Assembly: GCF_001610975.1 (NCBI RefSeq)
Contig: NZ_CP013342.1
Coordinates: 558,001 to 622,000 of the forward strand
Origin: Sphingopyxis terrae subsp. terrae NBRC 15098
GTDB lineage: Bacteria; Pseudomonadota; Alphaproteobacteria; Sphingomonadales; Sphingomonadaceae
Length of the DNA: 64,000 bases
Direction: 5' to 3'
The notes beneath the pieces were generated by a model. It was not told the DNA's origin. It ran no database searches and saw only the letters and a program-made list of their open reading frames with translations. This document shows, in pieces, positions 26,982-37,097 of this stretch (its first letter is position 1; each line of letters opens with the position of its first letter). Made by a program: the position numbers and the translations under genes.

Positions 26982-27776
26982 TCAGGCCGGAACGGTGCTT
27001 TCGTCAAAGAACAGTACCTGCGAAATCGCGGCGCGGAGCGTGGCCGGCTGATAGGGTTTGGTCAGCAGGAAAGCCGGTTCGGGACGGTCGCCTGTGAGCA
27101 GTCGTTCGGGGAAAGCGGTGATGAAGATCACCGGCACGTTCATGCCGGTCAGGATTTCCTGCACCGCCTCGATGCCCGAACTATTGTCGGCGAGCTGAAT
27201 GTCGGCGAGGACCAGGCCCGGCTTGTGCGTCTGCGCTTCGGCCACCGCCTCGGCGTGGGTGGTCGCCACCGCGACGACGTCGTGCCCCAGATCGCGGACG
27301 ATCATTTCGATGTCCATCGCGATGATCGGTTCATCCTCGATGATCAGGATGCGCGCGCGCGTCTGGCGTTCGATTTCCTCGGTCGCCTCTGCAATCAGGG
27401 CGTTCACGGCATCGGTGTCGCGGCCGATGATCCTCCCTGTATCCTCGGCATCAAAGCCTTCGACCGCGGTGAGCAGCAGCGCCTGGCGTGCGAGCGAGGG
27501 GATACGGCGGAGCCGCGCGTCGGCGATCGCGATTTCGGGCGAGGCGCCATCGTCGTTCGCGGCCGCCTGTTCGGCGACGAGGCCGAAATTATCATGGACC
27601 ATGCGATAGAGCTGGACGCGCAAATCATGATCGAGATCGACTGTGGCCGGGTTGGCCACCAGCGTTTCGAGCAAGCGTGCCACCAGCGCATCGCCCGCCG
27701 GCTGGCTTCCGGAAATCGCGCGGCCATAGCGCCGCAGATAGGGAAGATGCGGCGCGATCGCCTGACCCAAGGACAT
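26982..27776 (-). CDS. phyR: PhyR, anti-anti-sigma response regulator of the general stress response
   Basis: The 264-residue protein has the PhyR architecture: an EcfG-like sigma region at residues 1-135 and a receiver domain at 142-258. The phospho-acceptor is Asp192 (LADIQL), with the acidic pocket IIEDEP at 145-150, Thr220 and Lys240 (LLTKPYQP). When phosphorylated, PhyR binds NepR and frees the sigma factor EcfG to transcribe stress genes. NepR is encoded divergently about 210 bases away. Neither the sensor kinase nor ecfG is adjacent, so they must lie elsewhere. Confidence in the family is high. Confidence 0.96.
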   Translation of the reverse strand: MSLGQAIAPHLPYLRRYGRAISGSQPAGDALVARLLETLVANPATVDLDHDLRVQLYRMVHDNFGLVAEQAAANDDGASPEIAIADARLRRIPSLARQALLLTAVEGFDAEDTGRIIGRDTDAVNALIAEATEEIERQTRARILIIEDEPIIAMDIEMIVRDLGHDVVAVATTHAEAVAEAQTHKPGLVLADIQLADNSSGIEAVQEILTGMNVPVIFITAFPERLLTGDRPEPAFLLTKPYQPATLRAAISQVLFFDESTVPA

Positions 27777-27878
27777 ATATTACCTCCACATGCGGACGAT
27801 GAACCCGCTTGAAAACCCGCAGAATATCGAGGGTCCGGCAAGGAAATGCGTGCGCCCCCGACATAATTTCACTTGATG

Positions 27879-27903
27879 GGAACGATTTAGCCGCAATTTG
27901 GTT
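27879..27903 (+). promoter_or_regulatory. Possible EcfG-type promoter for nepR
   Basis: GGAAC at 27879-27883 is followed, after 16 bases, by GGTT at 27900-27903. The consensus in alphaproteobacteria is GGAAC-N16/17-CGTT, so the -10 element has one mismatch. It would drive nepR with a leader of about 80 bases. No comparable element was found on the phyR side. Confidence 0.45.
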
Positions 27904-27987
27904 TCATAGGGAAGGAACAAACGCGCCATTGCAGTTTGGTGAAGGCGCGGTTAGCAACGGGGCCCATGTCGCAAGGAAGCAACGATA

Positions 27988-28158
27988 ATGACGTCTAAGG
28001 CCGGCTCGTCGCCCGAAAAGGCCGCCGGGAAAGACGCCGAGAAAAAGCTCCCCAGAAAGGCGCAGGATGTCAATCTTGCGCTTCGGCGCGCCTATGAGTC
28101 GGCGATCGACGAAACGATCCCGCAATCCATGCTCGACCTTCTGAACAAGCTCGACTGA
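27988..28158 (+). CDS. nepR: NepR anti-sigma factor
   Basis: This 56-residue protein is recognised by its C-terminal half: LRRAYESAIDETIPQSMLDLLNKLD-type sequence, with the conserved IP and the closing DLLNKLD that form the two helices gripping EcfG or PhyR. The N-terminal 25 residues are lysine-rich and disordered. Upstream AAGGAAGC provides a ribosome site. The usual neighbour ecfG is absent: the next gene is tgt on the other strand, whose stop lies four bases after the nepR stop. NepR is therefore encoded alone, divergent from phyR. Confidence 0.93.
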   Translation: MTSKAGSSPEKAAGKDAEKKLPRKAQDVNLALRRAYESAIDETIPQSMLDLLNKLD

Positions 28159-28162
28159 TTTT

Positions 28163-29296
<1,134 letters not shown>

Positions 29297-29376
29297 CTAT
29301 GACGGGGACGGCGCCGAAAGTCGAGGTCAGAGCGCCAAGGACGCCGCAACGCTGTCCGGCAAACAGAGACCTCCGC

Positions 29377-29865
29377 CTAGGCGCGCTCGTGCTCGCTCGA
29401 CGGTTCTTCCTCGGCCGCCTTGGCCTTTTCCTTCGGCTTTTCCTTTTCGAAGATGGCGAGCAATTCCTGCTTCTTCGCCTCCGAAAGATCCTTCTCGGCC
29501 TCCGGGAACATCTCTTCCTCTTCCTCGTCGATATGATGAAGATAGCGGTCCTTCATCGTGCGAAAGCGGGTGAGCCAGCCGGTCGAGGCAAAATCCATTT
29601 CGTAAAGCTCGGTCAGGAAATCCTCGATCTCCTTATGCTCCGACACGCTGTGCTGCGCATCGTCGCGCAGTTCAGGCTTGGCGAGCATCGTCGCATAGAG
29701 CGACATTTCCTCCGACGCGGCGTGCGCGGTCACTTCGACGCGGAACGCCTCGAACAAGGTGCGGCGCTCGTCGCTGTCGCCGTGGGTCTCGTCGATGCGC
29801 GCCAGCAGGTCGCGGTGGCGGTCGTGGTCGGCCTTCAGCCGCGCGAAAATCTTCGTCTCAGCCAT
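29377..29865 (-). CDS. Hemerythrin HHE-domain protein
   Basis: The 162-residue protein has the hemerythrin-like helical bundle, with metal ligands in KADHDRHRDLLARI, HAASEEMSLY, SEHKEIEDFL and YLHHIDEEEEEMFP. It would bind a non-haem di-iron centre and could sense or store oxygen, nitric oxide or iron. The last 35 residues are a charged Lys/Glu/Ala tail without structure. GGAGA before the ATG supports the start. It lies 64 bases after a c-di-GMP signalling gene on the same strand, so a redox or oxygen input into that system is possible but only inferred. Confidence 0.9.
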   Translation of the reverse strand: MAETKIFARLKADHDRHRDLLARIDETHGDSDERRTLFEAFRVEVTAHAASEEMSLYATMLAKPELRDDAQHSVSEHKEIEDFLTELYEMDFASTGWLTRFRTMKDRYLHHIDEEEEEMFPEAEKDLSEAKKQELLAIFEKEKPKEKAKAAEEEPSSEHERA

Positions 29866-29929
29866 GATGGTCTCCGTTCCGTGAATGGGATCGGAGGTAG
29901 AACGACCGACGCGCGGCGCGGTTCCCGGT

Positions 29930-32113
29930 TCAGGCGGCCTTCCAGTCGCTCGAGGTGCTGAACGCCGGCAGGACGAGCGTATTCGCAGCCTGCTGGCTCG
30001 CCGCCGCGATCAGATAGGGGGAGACGCGGTGGCGGGTGCAGAGCCCGCCATTGCCGTCGCTGACCATCGATTGTTCGAATTCGATGCCCTGCTGATGATT
30101 GATCGAGCGCCGCACCGTCGCCGTCGCGAGCTGGCCTTCGCCGAAGTCGATCACAAATTGCGTCCCGACCGGAACATCCAGAATTCCCTCGATGAAGGCG
30201 CCGGTGCGCGACAGGTTGCGGATCACCACCGCGTAGCGATGATTGTCGTGAATCGCATGCACCTTGCGGAACATCTGGAAGCGGTCGTTGCGCTGACGCG
30301 CCGGGCCCGACGGCTTGATCGTCCACGCGCCGCCCTCGGTACGCTCCACCAGTTCGGCATTGGCGACCGGTTTGCTGTAGACATAACCCTGGACGTGACT
30401 GACGTTGAGTTTGCGGATCAGGTCGAGCTGATCGAGCGATTCGATGCCTTCTGCCGTCGTTTCCATGTCGAGCGCTTCGGCGAGCGCGACGATTGCCGCA
30501 ATGATCGCCGCATTGCGCGATCCCTTTACGGTCGCACCGCGCACGAAGCTCTGGTCGATCTTGATCTTGTCGAACGGCGCCGATTGCAGATAGCCGAGCG
30601 ACGAATAGCCGGTTCCGAAATCGTCGAGCGCCAGCCGCACGCCAAGCGCCTTCAGCGCCGTGAACATCCGCGCCGTCTCGCTGGAATCGGCCAGGAATAC
30701 GCTTTCGGTGATTTCGAGTTCGAGCCGGTCGGCGGGCAGTCCGGCGTTGGACAGCGCGCTGGTGATAATCTTGGGCAGGTCTCCATTGGCGAACTGGATC
30801 GCCGACACATTGACCGCGACACGCAAGTCGCCCGGCCAGCGCGCAGCATCCTCGCACGCCTTGCGCAGCACCCATTCGCCGAGCGGCCAGATCAGATTGG
30901 CCTCTTCGGCGATCGGGATGAACAGTGCGGGCGAGATCGGGCCGCGGTCGGGATGGTTCCAGCGCAGCAGCGCCTCGACGCCGGTCACCATATTGCTCTT
31001 GGCATTGACGACTGGCTGATAGGTCAACTCCATCTGCCCGCGCGCCAGCGCGTCGCGCAGGTCCTCCTCCAGCGCGCGGCGATCCTCGGCCGATTGATGC
31101 AGGTCGCTCGAATAGAAGCGGAACCGGCCGCGCCCGTTGCCCTTTGCGGCATAAAGCGCAAGATCGGCGTTGCGCACCAGATCCTCGCTCGACTGTCCAT
31201 CGAAGGGCGCGATCGCGACCCCGACCGACGCGCCGATGATGCAGCGGCTGCCTTCGACCGAATAGGGCTGCGACAGGCTGCCGATAATGTCGGCGGCCAT
31301 ATCGCCGAGGCGCCCGCGATCCTCGATATCGGGCAGGATGATCTGGAATTCGTCGCCGCCCAACCGGCTGACCATCTCCTTGTCGCCGACGATCTTGAGC
31401 AATCGCTCGGCAACCTGCTTGAGCAGCGCATCGCCCGCCGGGTGACCGAGCGTGTCGTTGACCTGCTTGAAGCGGTCGAGGTCGAGCAGCATGATCGCGC
31501 AGCTCCGCTGCTGCTGCGAAAAGGCCGCGAGCGTCGTGTCGAGCTTTTTGGAGATGTGGAAACGGTTGGCGAGTCCGGTCAGCGAATCATAGAGCGCGAG
31601 CCGCGAAGCATCCTCGGCCGATCGGCGCTGCGCGGTGATGTCGGTGCCGCTGCCGCGATAGCCGCAGAAATTGCCCCGATCGTCATGGTGCGGCCGCCCC
31701 GAAATCGCCCACCAGCGATCATCGCCCTCAAAGGCGCTGCGCAGGGGCAGATCGTCGAATTTGGACTGGCGCGTCAGCAGGAACGGCAGCGTGCGCTGCC
31801 GCTCGCCATGGCTTTCGGGCGGCAGGAACAGATCGGTGAGCGGCGTGCCGAGCAGTTCGCCGCTCGACCGGCCCATCAGGCGTGCGACGGCATCGGTGAT
31901 ATAGGTCAGCCGGCCCTGGGTATCGGTCGACCAGAACCAGCCGCGGCCGCTTTCCTCGTAATTCTGGAGCAGCAGCAGCGCTTCGCGGGTGTGCAGATTG
32001 GGGATCGCTTCAGCGCCCGAACGCGCGGCGCGCGCGCCGAACTTGCCGAGCAAGCCGCGACTACCCGTCGCAGCGCCCCCATCGACATGTTCCCCGTCCC
32101 CGCGAAATGGCAT
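29930..32113 (-). CDS. PAS-GGDEF-EAL-PilZ cyclic-di-GMP signalling protein
   Basis: Starting at the ATG at 32113 the protein has 727 residues. A PAS domain (about 52-165) is followed by a GGDEF domain whose motif RLGGDEF is intact at 252-256, without a clear RxxD inhibitory site. An EAL domain keeps its catalytic set: Glu380 in EALLRW, Asn435, Glu467, Asp497/Asp498 in DDFGTG, Lys518 and Glu555. A PilZ-like domain closes the protein (about 611-682, NLSRTG). It may therefore both make and degrade c-di-GMP and sense it. No membrane segment is seen, so the PAS should read a cytoplasmic signal. An alternative start at 32176 exists; neither has a strong ribosome site. Confidence 0.9.
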   Translation of the reverse strand: MPFRGDGEHVDGGAATGSRGLLGKFGARAARSGAEAIPNLHTREALLLLQNYEESGRGWFWSTDTQGRLTYITDAVARLMGRSSGELLGTPLTDLFLPPESHGERQRTLPFLLTRQSKFDDLPLRSAFEGDDRWWAISGRPHHDDRGNFCGYRGSGTDITAQRRSAEDASRLALYDSLTGLANRFHISKKLDTTLAAFSQQQRSCAIMLLDLDRFKQVNDTLGHPAGDALLKQVAERLLKIVGDKEMVSRLGGDEFQIILPDIEDRGRLGDMAADIIGSLSQPYSVEGSRCIIGASVGVAIAPFDGQSSEDLVRNADLALYAAKGNGRGRFRFYSSDLHQSAEDRRALEEDLRDALARGQMELTYQPVVNAKSNMVTGVEALLRWNHPDRGPISPALFIPIAEEANLIWPLGEWVLRKACEDAARWPGDLRVAVNVSAIQFANGDLPKIITSALSNAGLPADRLELEITESVFLADSSETARMFTALKALGVRLALDDFGTGYSSLGYLQSAPFDKIKIDQSFVRGATVKGSRNAAIIAAIVALAEALDMETTAEGIESLDQLDLIRKLNVSHVQGYVYSKPVANAELVERTEGGAWTIKPSGPARQRNDRFQMFRKVHAIHDNHRYAVVIRNLSRTGAFIEGILDVPVGTQFVIDFGEGQLATATVRRSINHQQGIEFEQSMVSDGNGGLCTRHRVSPYLIAAASQQAANTLVLPAFSTSSDWKAA

Positions 32114-32217
32114 GATTACAACGACACTCGTGCTGGTCCCCACTAGCGGAGATATTTGGGGCCAATGCCTTGCCATAATGTAAATATCCGCTTCCCGGCC
32201 GCGGAAAATTGTCCCGT

Positions 32218-33243
32218 TCAGGGTAGGAGCAAGCTCGAATCGCCGTAGCTGTAGAACCGGTATCCACCGGCAATCGCATGCGCATAGGCCGCCTGCATCG
32301 TCTCCAATCCCATCAGCGCACTGACCAACATGAACAAGGTCGATCGCGGCAGGTGGAAGTTCGTCATCAGTCCGTCGATGGCGCGGAAGCGGTAGCCGGG
32401 GGTGATGAAGATCGCCGTATCGCCTTCGAAGGGCCGGATTACCCCCTCCTCGCCCGCCGCGCTTTCGAGCAGGCGCAGGCTGGTGGTGCCGACCGCTATG
32501 ACCCGGTTGCCGCGGGCGCGCACCGCGTTCAGCCGCTCGGCGGTCGCGGAATCGATCACCCCCCATTCGGCGTGCATGACATGATCTTCGGTATCGTCGG
32601 CCTTGACCGGCAGAAAGGTGCCCGCGCCGACGTGCAGCGTCAGCGTCTCGCTCTCGATCCCCGCCGCGCCGAGCGCCGCGAGCAGATCGGGCGTGAAGTG
32701 CAAGGCCGCGGTCGGCGCGGCGACGGCGCCGTCCTTTTGCGCGAACATCGTCTGATAATCGCTGCGGTCGGCATCGTCCGTGGCGCGCTTGCCCGCAATA
32801 TAGGGCGGCAGCGGCATCGTGCCCGCGCGTTCGAGCAGCAGCTCGACCGGCTCTTCGCCCGGGAAGAAGAGGATGAAGCTGCCGTCGGCCAGCCGGTCCT
32901 CGGCGAGTGCGCCGACGCCTGCGCCGAAATCGACCGTCTCGCCGATGCGCAGCCGCTTGGCGTTGCGGACGAACGCCTGCCAGCGGCGCAGGTCGATCCG
33001 CTTGTGGAGCGTGGCGCCGATGCGCGCATCGCCGCGACGCCCTTCGAGCTGGGCGGGAATGACGCGGGTATCGTTGAAGACCAGACAGTCGCCCGGCCGC
33101 AGCCATAGCGGCAGGTCGCGCACCCCGGCATCGGTCATCGCACCGCCCGCCACGACGAGCATGCGTGCCGCATCGCGCGGACGCGCCGGACGGAGCGCGA
33201 TGCGCTCGGGGGGCAGATCGAAATCGAAGGCGTCGACGCGCAT
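32218..33243 (-). CDS. queA: S-adenosylmethionine:tRNA ribosyltransferase-isomerase
   Basis: The 341-residue QueA converts preQ1-34 in tRNA to epoxyqueuosine, using the ribosyl group of SAM. The sequence has the usual opening [45 protein letters not shown] and the closing [12 protein letters not shown]. It lies 25 bases after the cyclophilin gene, probably in one transcript. Together with tgt it indicates a queuosine pathway in this organism. Confidence 0.97.
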   Translation of the reverse strand: MRVDAFDFDLPPERIALRPARPRDAARMLVVAGGAMTDAGVRDLPLWLRPGDCLVFNDTRVIPAQLEGRRGDARIGATLHKRIDLRRWQAFVRNAKRLRIGETVDFGAGVGALAEDRLADGSFILFFPGEEPVELLLERAGTMPLPPYIAGKRATDDADRSDYQTMFAQKDGAVAAPTAALHFTPDLLAALGAAGIESETLTLHVGAGTFLPVKADDTEDHVMHAEWGVIDSATAERLNAVRARGNRVIAVGTTSLRLLESAAGEEGVIRPFEGDTAIFITPGYRFRAIDGLMTNFHLPRSTLFMLVSALMGLETMQAAYAHAIAGGYRFYSYGDSSLLLP

Positions 33244-33268
33244 TATCAGGATCGCGCGTGCGGCAAGG

Positions 33269-34015
33269 TCAGCGCTGGATCGGCGCGTTGAGCTGATCGG
33301 CCGTGATATCCGTGGCGGGCTTTGCCGGCTGATCCTCGGTCAGCATCGATGCCGGCGGCATCGGCTTGTTGTCGGCGGCCACCGACACCTGGACCATGCG
33401 GGACATCACCGCCGGCGGCTCGCCCTTGTGCACGGCATCGACGAATTGCATGCCCGACACGACGCGGCCGAAGGCGGTGTAATTATGGTCGAGGCTGAAG
33501 CGCGGCTGCAGCATGATGAAGAACTGGCTGTTCGCGCTGTCGGGGCTCTGCGCACGCGCCATCGACACGGTACCGCGCAGATGCGGCGTATCGTTGAACT
33601 CGGCCTTGAGGTCGGGAAGCTCCGATCCACCCTGCCCGGTCGCGGTCGGATCGCCCGTCTGCGCCATAAAGCCGTCGATCACGCGGTGAAACTTCACCCC
33701 GTCGTAAAAGCCGGCCCGCGCAAGCTGCTTGACGCGTTCGACGTGATGCGGCGCGACATCGGGATAAAGCTGCACCACGACGCGGCCGCCGGTCGAAAGG
33801 TCGAGGTTGAGCATATATTCGGGATTGCCCAGATATTGCTCGGGCTTGATCGTCGGCGCGGCTTCGGTCGCGGTATCGGTTGCCGGCGCCGCTTCGGTTG
33901 CGGGTGCGGCGGCCGCCACGGGGTCCGTCGTCGCCGGGGCCTCCTGCGCCATGGCGGGAAGCGCGAGCCCGAACGCAAGCGCCGTCAGGACCATGGGTCG
34001 GATAATCATCTTCAT
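33269..34015 (-). CDS. Secreted cyclophilin-type peptidyl-prolyl isomerase
   Basis: The 248-residue protein begins with a signal peptide (about 1-23, ending in PAMAQ) and a proline/alanine/threonine-rich linker. The cyclophilin domain starts near residue 65. The domain keeps [15 protein letters not shown], with the catalytic arginine, plus [19 protein letters not shown] and [12 protein letters not shown]. It should act on periplasmic proteins. The proline/alanine/threonine linker may tether it near the membrane. It is 98 bases downstream of coaD and 25 upstream of queA. Confidence 0.94.
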   Translation of the reverse strand: MKMIIRPMVLTALAFGLALPAMAQEAPATTDPVAAAAPATEAAPATDTATEAAPTIKPEQYLGNPEYMLNLDLSTGGRVVVQLYPDVAPHHVERVKQLARAGFYDGVKFHRVIDGFMAQTGDPTATGQGGSELPDLKAEFNDTPHLRGTVSMARAQSPDSANSQFFIMLQPRFSLDHNYTAFGRVVSGMQFVDAVHKGEPPAVMSRMVQVSVAADNKPMPPASMLTEDQPAKPATDITADQLNAPIQR

Positions 34016-34033
34016 GCTGGGTCAGGCCTCTAT

Positions 34034-34062
34034 CAAAAACTGCTTCGCGCCCCGTTGGCGCG
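34034..34062 (-). terminator. Weak terminator-like hairpin between coaD and the cyclophilin gene
   Basis: On the minus strand CGCGCC and GGCGCG form a 6-bp stem around a 5-base loop; six bases later comes a run of five T. The gap between stem and T run makes it a weak candidate. Confidence 0.35.
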
Positions 34063-34113
34063 ACCTAGCGGGAAAAAGCTGAACGCTCAATGATCGGATT
34101 GCCGGCGACGGGA

Positions 34114-34620
34114 TCAGCCCTCGCCCTGGCGAAGTCCGCGTTCGGATATCCGCGCGACGACGGCATCGCGAACGGCGGGGGTAACGAATTTGTGGATGTC
34201 GCCGCCGAAGATCGCGATTTCCTTGACCAGCCGCGACGCGATCGGCTGCAGGCTGACGTCGGCCATCAAAAACACGGTTTCGACGCGGTTGTTGAGCTGC
34301 TGGTTCATCCCCGCCATCTGATATTCATATTCGAAATCGGCGACGGCGCGCAGCCCGCGGACGATCACCGTCGCCCCCTCGCGCTCGGCAAAGTCCATCA
34401 GCAGCGAATTGAAGCCGACGACGCGAATGTCGCCATCGATCCCTTCTACCTCGCGGCGGACCATTGCCAGCCGTTCCTCGTCGTCGAACATCGGCGATTT
34501 GGTGATATTGGTCGTCACCCCGATTACCAGCCGATCGACCAGCTTGGCGCCGCGGCGGATGATGTCCATATGGCCGAGCGTGATCGGGTCGAAGGTTCCG
34601 GGATAAACCCCAATGCGCAT
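34114..34620 (-). CDS. coaD: Phosphopantetheine adenylyltransferase
   Basis: The 168-residue enzyme performs the fourth step of coenzyme A synthesis, joining 4'-phosphopantetheine to AMP. The nucleotidyltransferase signature GTFDPITLGHMDIIRR is at the N terminus and EYQMAGMN is downstream. Its start shares one base with the ispA stop (TGATG), so it is translated with ispA. Length is standard. Confidence 0.97.
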   Translation of the reverse strand: MRIGVYPGTFDPITLGHMDIIRRGAKLVDRLVIGVTTNITKSPMFDDEERLAMVRREVEGIDGDIRVVGFNSLLMDFAEREGATVIVRGLRAVADFEYEYQMAGMNQQLNNRVETVFLMADVSLQPIASRLVKEIAIFGGDIHKFVTPAVRDAVVARISERGLRQGEG

Positions 34621-35519
34621 CAACGGTCCCTTTCCACCACAAAGCGCGCGATCGCGCGCAGCAGCGCCGCCTCTTCGCCGAAACCGGCCAGATGCGCAAT
34701 TGCCTGATCGACGAGCAGCCCGGCCTGTTCGCGCGCGCGGTCGATCCCCATCAGCGTGACGAAGGTCGCCTTGCCCGCATCCGCGTCCTTGTGCAGCGCC
34801 TTGCCGGCCAGCGCCTCGTCGCCCTCGACGTCCATGATGTCGTCGGCGATCTGGAACGCGAGGCCGATGTCGCGCGCATAGCCGCGCAGCGGGCGCCGCC
34901 CTTCGGCCGGAATACGCGCGAGGATAGCCCCCGCCTCGACCGAAAAGCCGATGAGGGCGCCGGTTTTGAGCTGTTGCAGCCGTGTCACCGTCGGCAGGTC
35001 GAAATTCGACGTTTCGGCCATCAGGTCCATCATCTGCCCGCCCGCCATGCCCGCCGGTCCGGCGGCCAGTGCGAGTTCGCGAACAAGCTCGCTGCGCACG
35101 AAAGGATCGGCATGCGTCGCCGGATCGATCAGCCATTCGAAGGCGAGCGCATGCAGCGAATCGCCCGCCAGCACCGCGGTCGCATCGTCGAACGCCTTGT
35201 GCACGGTCGGCTTGCCGCGCCGCAGATCGTCATCGTCCATGCACGGCAGGTCATCGTGGATCAGCGAATAGACATGCATCGCCTCGACCGCGGCGCCGAC
35301 GCGCAGGCTGAGCTGACGGTCGACATGGAACAGGTCCGCCGCCGCGCAGACCAGCAGCGGGCGCAGCCGCTTGCCGCCGCCGATCGCAGCATGGCGCATC
35401 GCTTCATAGAGGCGCGCGCGCGGGTCTTGCGGGACCGCCAGCAGGCGATCGAACAGCGCGTCGATGCCCGCCGCCACTTCGACCAGCGCATTGCGGAGAA
35501 GATCGGAAGAATTCTGCAT
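34620..35519 (-). CDS. ispA: Polyprenyl (farnesyl) diphosphate synthase
   Basis: The 299-residue enzyme has both aspartate-rich motifs, DDLPCMDDDDLRRG and ADDIMD, and the GGKRLRP region. This places it with short-chain IspA-type synthases that make farnesyl diphosphate. The ATG at 35519 follows GAGGGGG and is preferred over a GTG at 35540. It follows xseB, the normal alphaproteobacterial order, although no dxs lies nearby on this strand. Confidence 0.94.
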   Translation of the reverse strand: MQNSSDLLRNALVEVAAGIDALFDRLLAVPQDPRARLYEAMRHAAIGGGKRLRPLLVCAAADLFHVDRQLSLRVGAAVEAMHVYSLIHDDLPCMDDDDLRRGKPTVHKAFDDATAVLAGDSLHALAFEWLIDPATHADPFVRSELVRELALAAGPAGMAGGQMMDLMAETSNFDLPTVTRLQQLKTGALIGFSVEAGAILARIPAEGRRPLRGYARDIGLAFQIADDIMDVEGDEALAGKALHKDADAGKATFVTLMGIDRAREQAGLLVDQAIAHLAGFGEEAALLRAIARFVVERDR

Positions 35520-35546
35520 TGCCCCCTCGGCCAGTGCCACCGCGCC

Positions 35547-35810
35547 TCAGCCTTCGCCGAAAGGCTTGGTTCCGGCGGGCTGTCCGTCGGCGCCGAGCCC
35601 GACCTGCTCGATGCGCGCCTGCGCCGCGGCAAGCCGCGCTTCGCAGTGCGCGCGCAGGGCATGGCCGCGTTCGTACAGCGCCACCGATTCCTCGAGGCTG
35701 ACATCACCGCTTTCGAGGCGGCGGACGATGGTTTCGAGTTCGCCCATCGCGGCTTCGAAGGACAGCGCCGCAATATCGGCGGCAGCGGCGGTATCGGGGG
35801 TATCCGTCAT
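35547..35810 (-). CDS. xseB: Exodeoxyribonuclease VII small subunit
   Basis: The 87-residue protein carries the XseB helical-hairpin signature FEAAMGELETIVRRLESGDVSLEESVALYERG-type region at residues 17-50, split here by the usual turn. It pairs with XseA, not in this window, to degrade single-stranded DNA. It begins the xseB-ispA-coaD transcript and is divergent from a membrane gene. Confidence 0.95.
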   Translation of the reverse strand: MTDTPDTAAAADIAALSFEAAMGELETIVRRLESGDVSLEESVALYERGHALRAHCEARLAAAQARIEQVGLGADGQPAGTKPFGEG

Positions 35811-35883
35811 CCCCCAGCTTTGGCCCGCGAAGGGCGCTGCGGTCAAGCTTGACGTCGCCCTTTTCGTCGATAGCATCGCCGTC

Positions 35884-36555
35884 ATGTTCGTCGGCCATTT
35901 CGCCCCGGCGCTCGTCGCCGCCACCCGGCCCAGGGCCCCGGGGCTCGGAACGCTGTTCGTGGCGGCGCAACTCGTCGATATCGGCTTCGCCGCGCTGCTG
36001 ATCCCGGGGGGCGAGGCGATGCGCGTCGTTCCCGGCATCACGGCGATGAACCCGATGGACCTCTATCACATGCCCTACACGCACAGCCTGCTCGGCGCGC
36101 TGCTGTGGGGTGCGGCGTTCGGCGCGCTGGTCGGGGCGATTACCCGGCGGCGGGAGGCGGCGTTGCTGACGGCACTGGTCGTCGTTTCGCACTGGTTCGC
36201 CGACCTGATCGTCCATATCCCCGACCTCACCCTCTATGGCGCGCCGCCGAAACTCGGGTTCGGGCTGTGGAATTATCCGCTCGCCGAAATGCCGCTCGAG
36301 ATCGGACTGACCGCCGCAGCGATGATCTATTATGCACGCCGGACCAGCGCGCCGACCGGCAACCGGCGATTGTGGATCCTCGGCGGCTTGCTCGCGGCGG
36401 TCCAGGCGGTCGACTGGTTCGGCGCCAAGGCGCCCGACTATTCGATCGAAATCCCGCTGACGATGCTCGCCGCCTATATCGTCCTTGCGCTCGTCGCGGC
36501 GTGGGCGGGCGCGAACCGCGCTGTCGTGATGGCGCAGGAGGAGGCCTCGACATGA
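35884..36555 (+). CDS. Polytopic membrane protein with DUF457-like histidine motifs
   Basis: The 223-residue protein has about five membrane segments. Two histidine-rich loops stand out: DLYHMPYTHSLLGALLWG near residues 60-77 and VVSHWFADLIVHIPDL near 100-115. They recall the HR..THS and HxxxD motifs of YdjM/DUF457 inner-membrane metal-dependent hydrolases, so it may be a remote member with a zinc site at the membrane. This is inference; no close family is recognised. Its stop overlaps the next gene by an ATGA, which couples it to a DUF2177 protein. No clear ribosome site supports the start. Confidence 0.75.
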   Translation: MFVGHFAPALVAATRPRAPGLGTLFVAAQLVDIGFAALLIPGGEAMRVVPGITAMNPMDLYHMPYTHSLLGALLWGAAFGALVGAITRRREAALLTALVVVSHWFADLIVHIPDLTLYGAPPKLGFGLWNYPLAEMPLEIGLTAAAMIYYARRTSAPTGNRRLWILGGLLAAVQAVDWFGAKAPDYSIEIPLTMLAAYIVLALVAAWAGANRAVVMAQEEAST

Positions 36556-36965
36556 TCCATTACGCGATCGGCTATGTCGCCACCGCGATCCTTTTCGGCC
36601 TGCTCGACGCCTTGTGGCTCCGCACGATGGTGCCCGCGGTCTACCGCCCCGAAATCGGTACGTTGCTTATGGACGGATGGCGGCCCGCGCCCGCGCTGAT
36701 CTTCTACGCCCTCTATATGCTGGGCATCCAGATTTTCGCGGTCGCCCCCGCGATCGAGGCCGGGCGTTGGCAGGTCGCGGCGCAATGGGGGGCGCTGTTC
36801 GGCTTCTTCTGCTACATGACCTACGACCTCACCAATCATGCCACGATGAAGATCTGGTCGACCAAGGTGACGCTGCTCGACATCGCCTGGGGCAGCGTCG
36901 CGACCGGCCTCGCCGCCGGCGCGGCGGCCTGGATCGTGCTGACCGTCGCGCCGCGCACCACCTGA
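36552..36965 (+). CDS. DUF2177 family membrane protein
   Basis: This 137-residue integral membrane protein has four predicted segments and the DUF2177 marks FGLLDALWLRTMVPAVYRPEIG and MTYDLTNHATMKIW. Function is unknown. Its start shares bases with the stop of the preceding membrane gene, so the two form a small operon and may act together in the inner membrane. Confidence 0.9.
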   Translation: MIHYAIGYVATAILFGLLDALWLRTMVPAVYRPEIGTLLMDGWRPAPALIFYALYMLGIQIFAVAPAIEAGRWQVAAQWGALFGFFCYMTYDLTNHATMKIWSTKVTLLDIAWGSVATGLAAGAAAWIVLTVAPRTT

Positions 36966-37097
36966 AACGCAGCCTCCTTTTGCAATCCCGATAAAGTTTT
37001 TTGCAATTGCTGCGCCGTGCGCGCGCCGTCATGCTGCGGCGCACAATAAAGAGGGGCTTAAAGGCAAGTTTTGTTCATCAAGACAAGGACTTGCACG

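Noticed and set aside
24219..27812. A nearly 1,200-codon open frame on the plus strand opposite glnE and phyR
   Set aside because: It is the mirror of GC-rich coding sequence: composition is Arg/Gln/Asp-rich with no domain, and glnE and phyR are unmistakable on the other strand.
32114..33106. A 331-codon in-frame extension of the c-di-GMP protein into the queA region
   Set aside because: The extension is read in a wrong frame of queA, is Arg/Ala-rich without domains, and the protein is complete from 32113.
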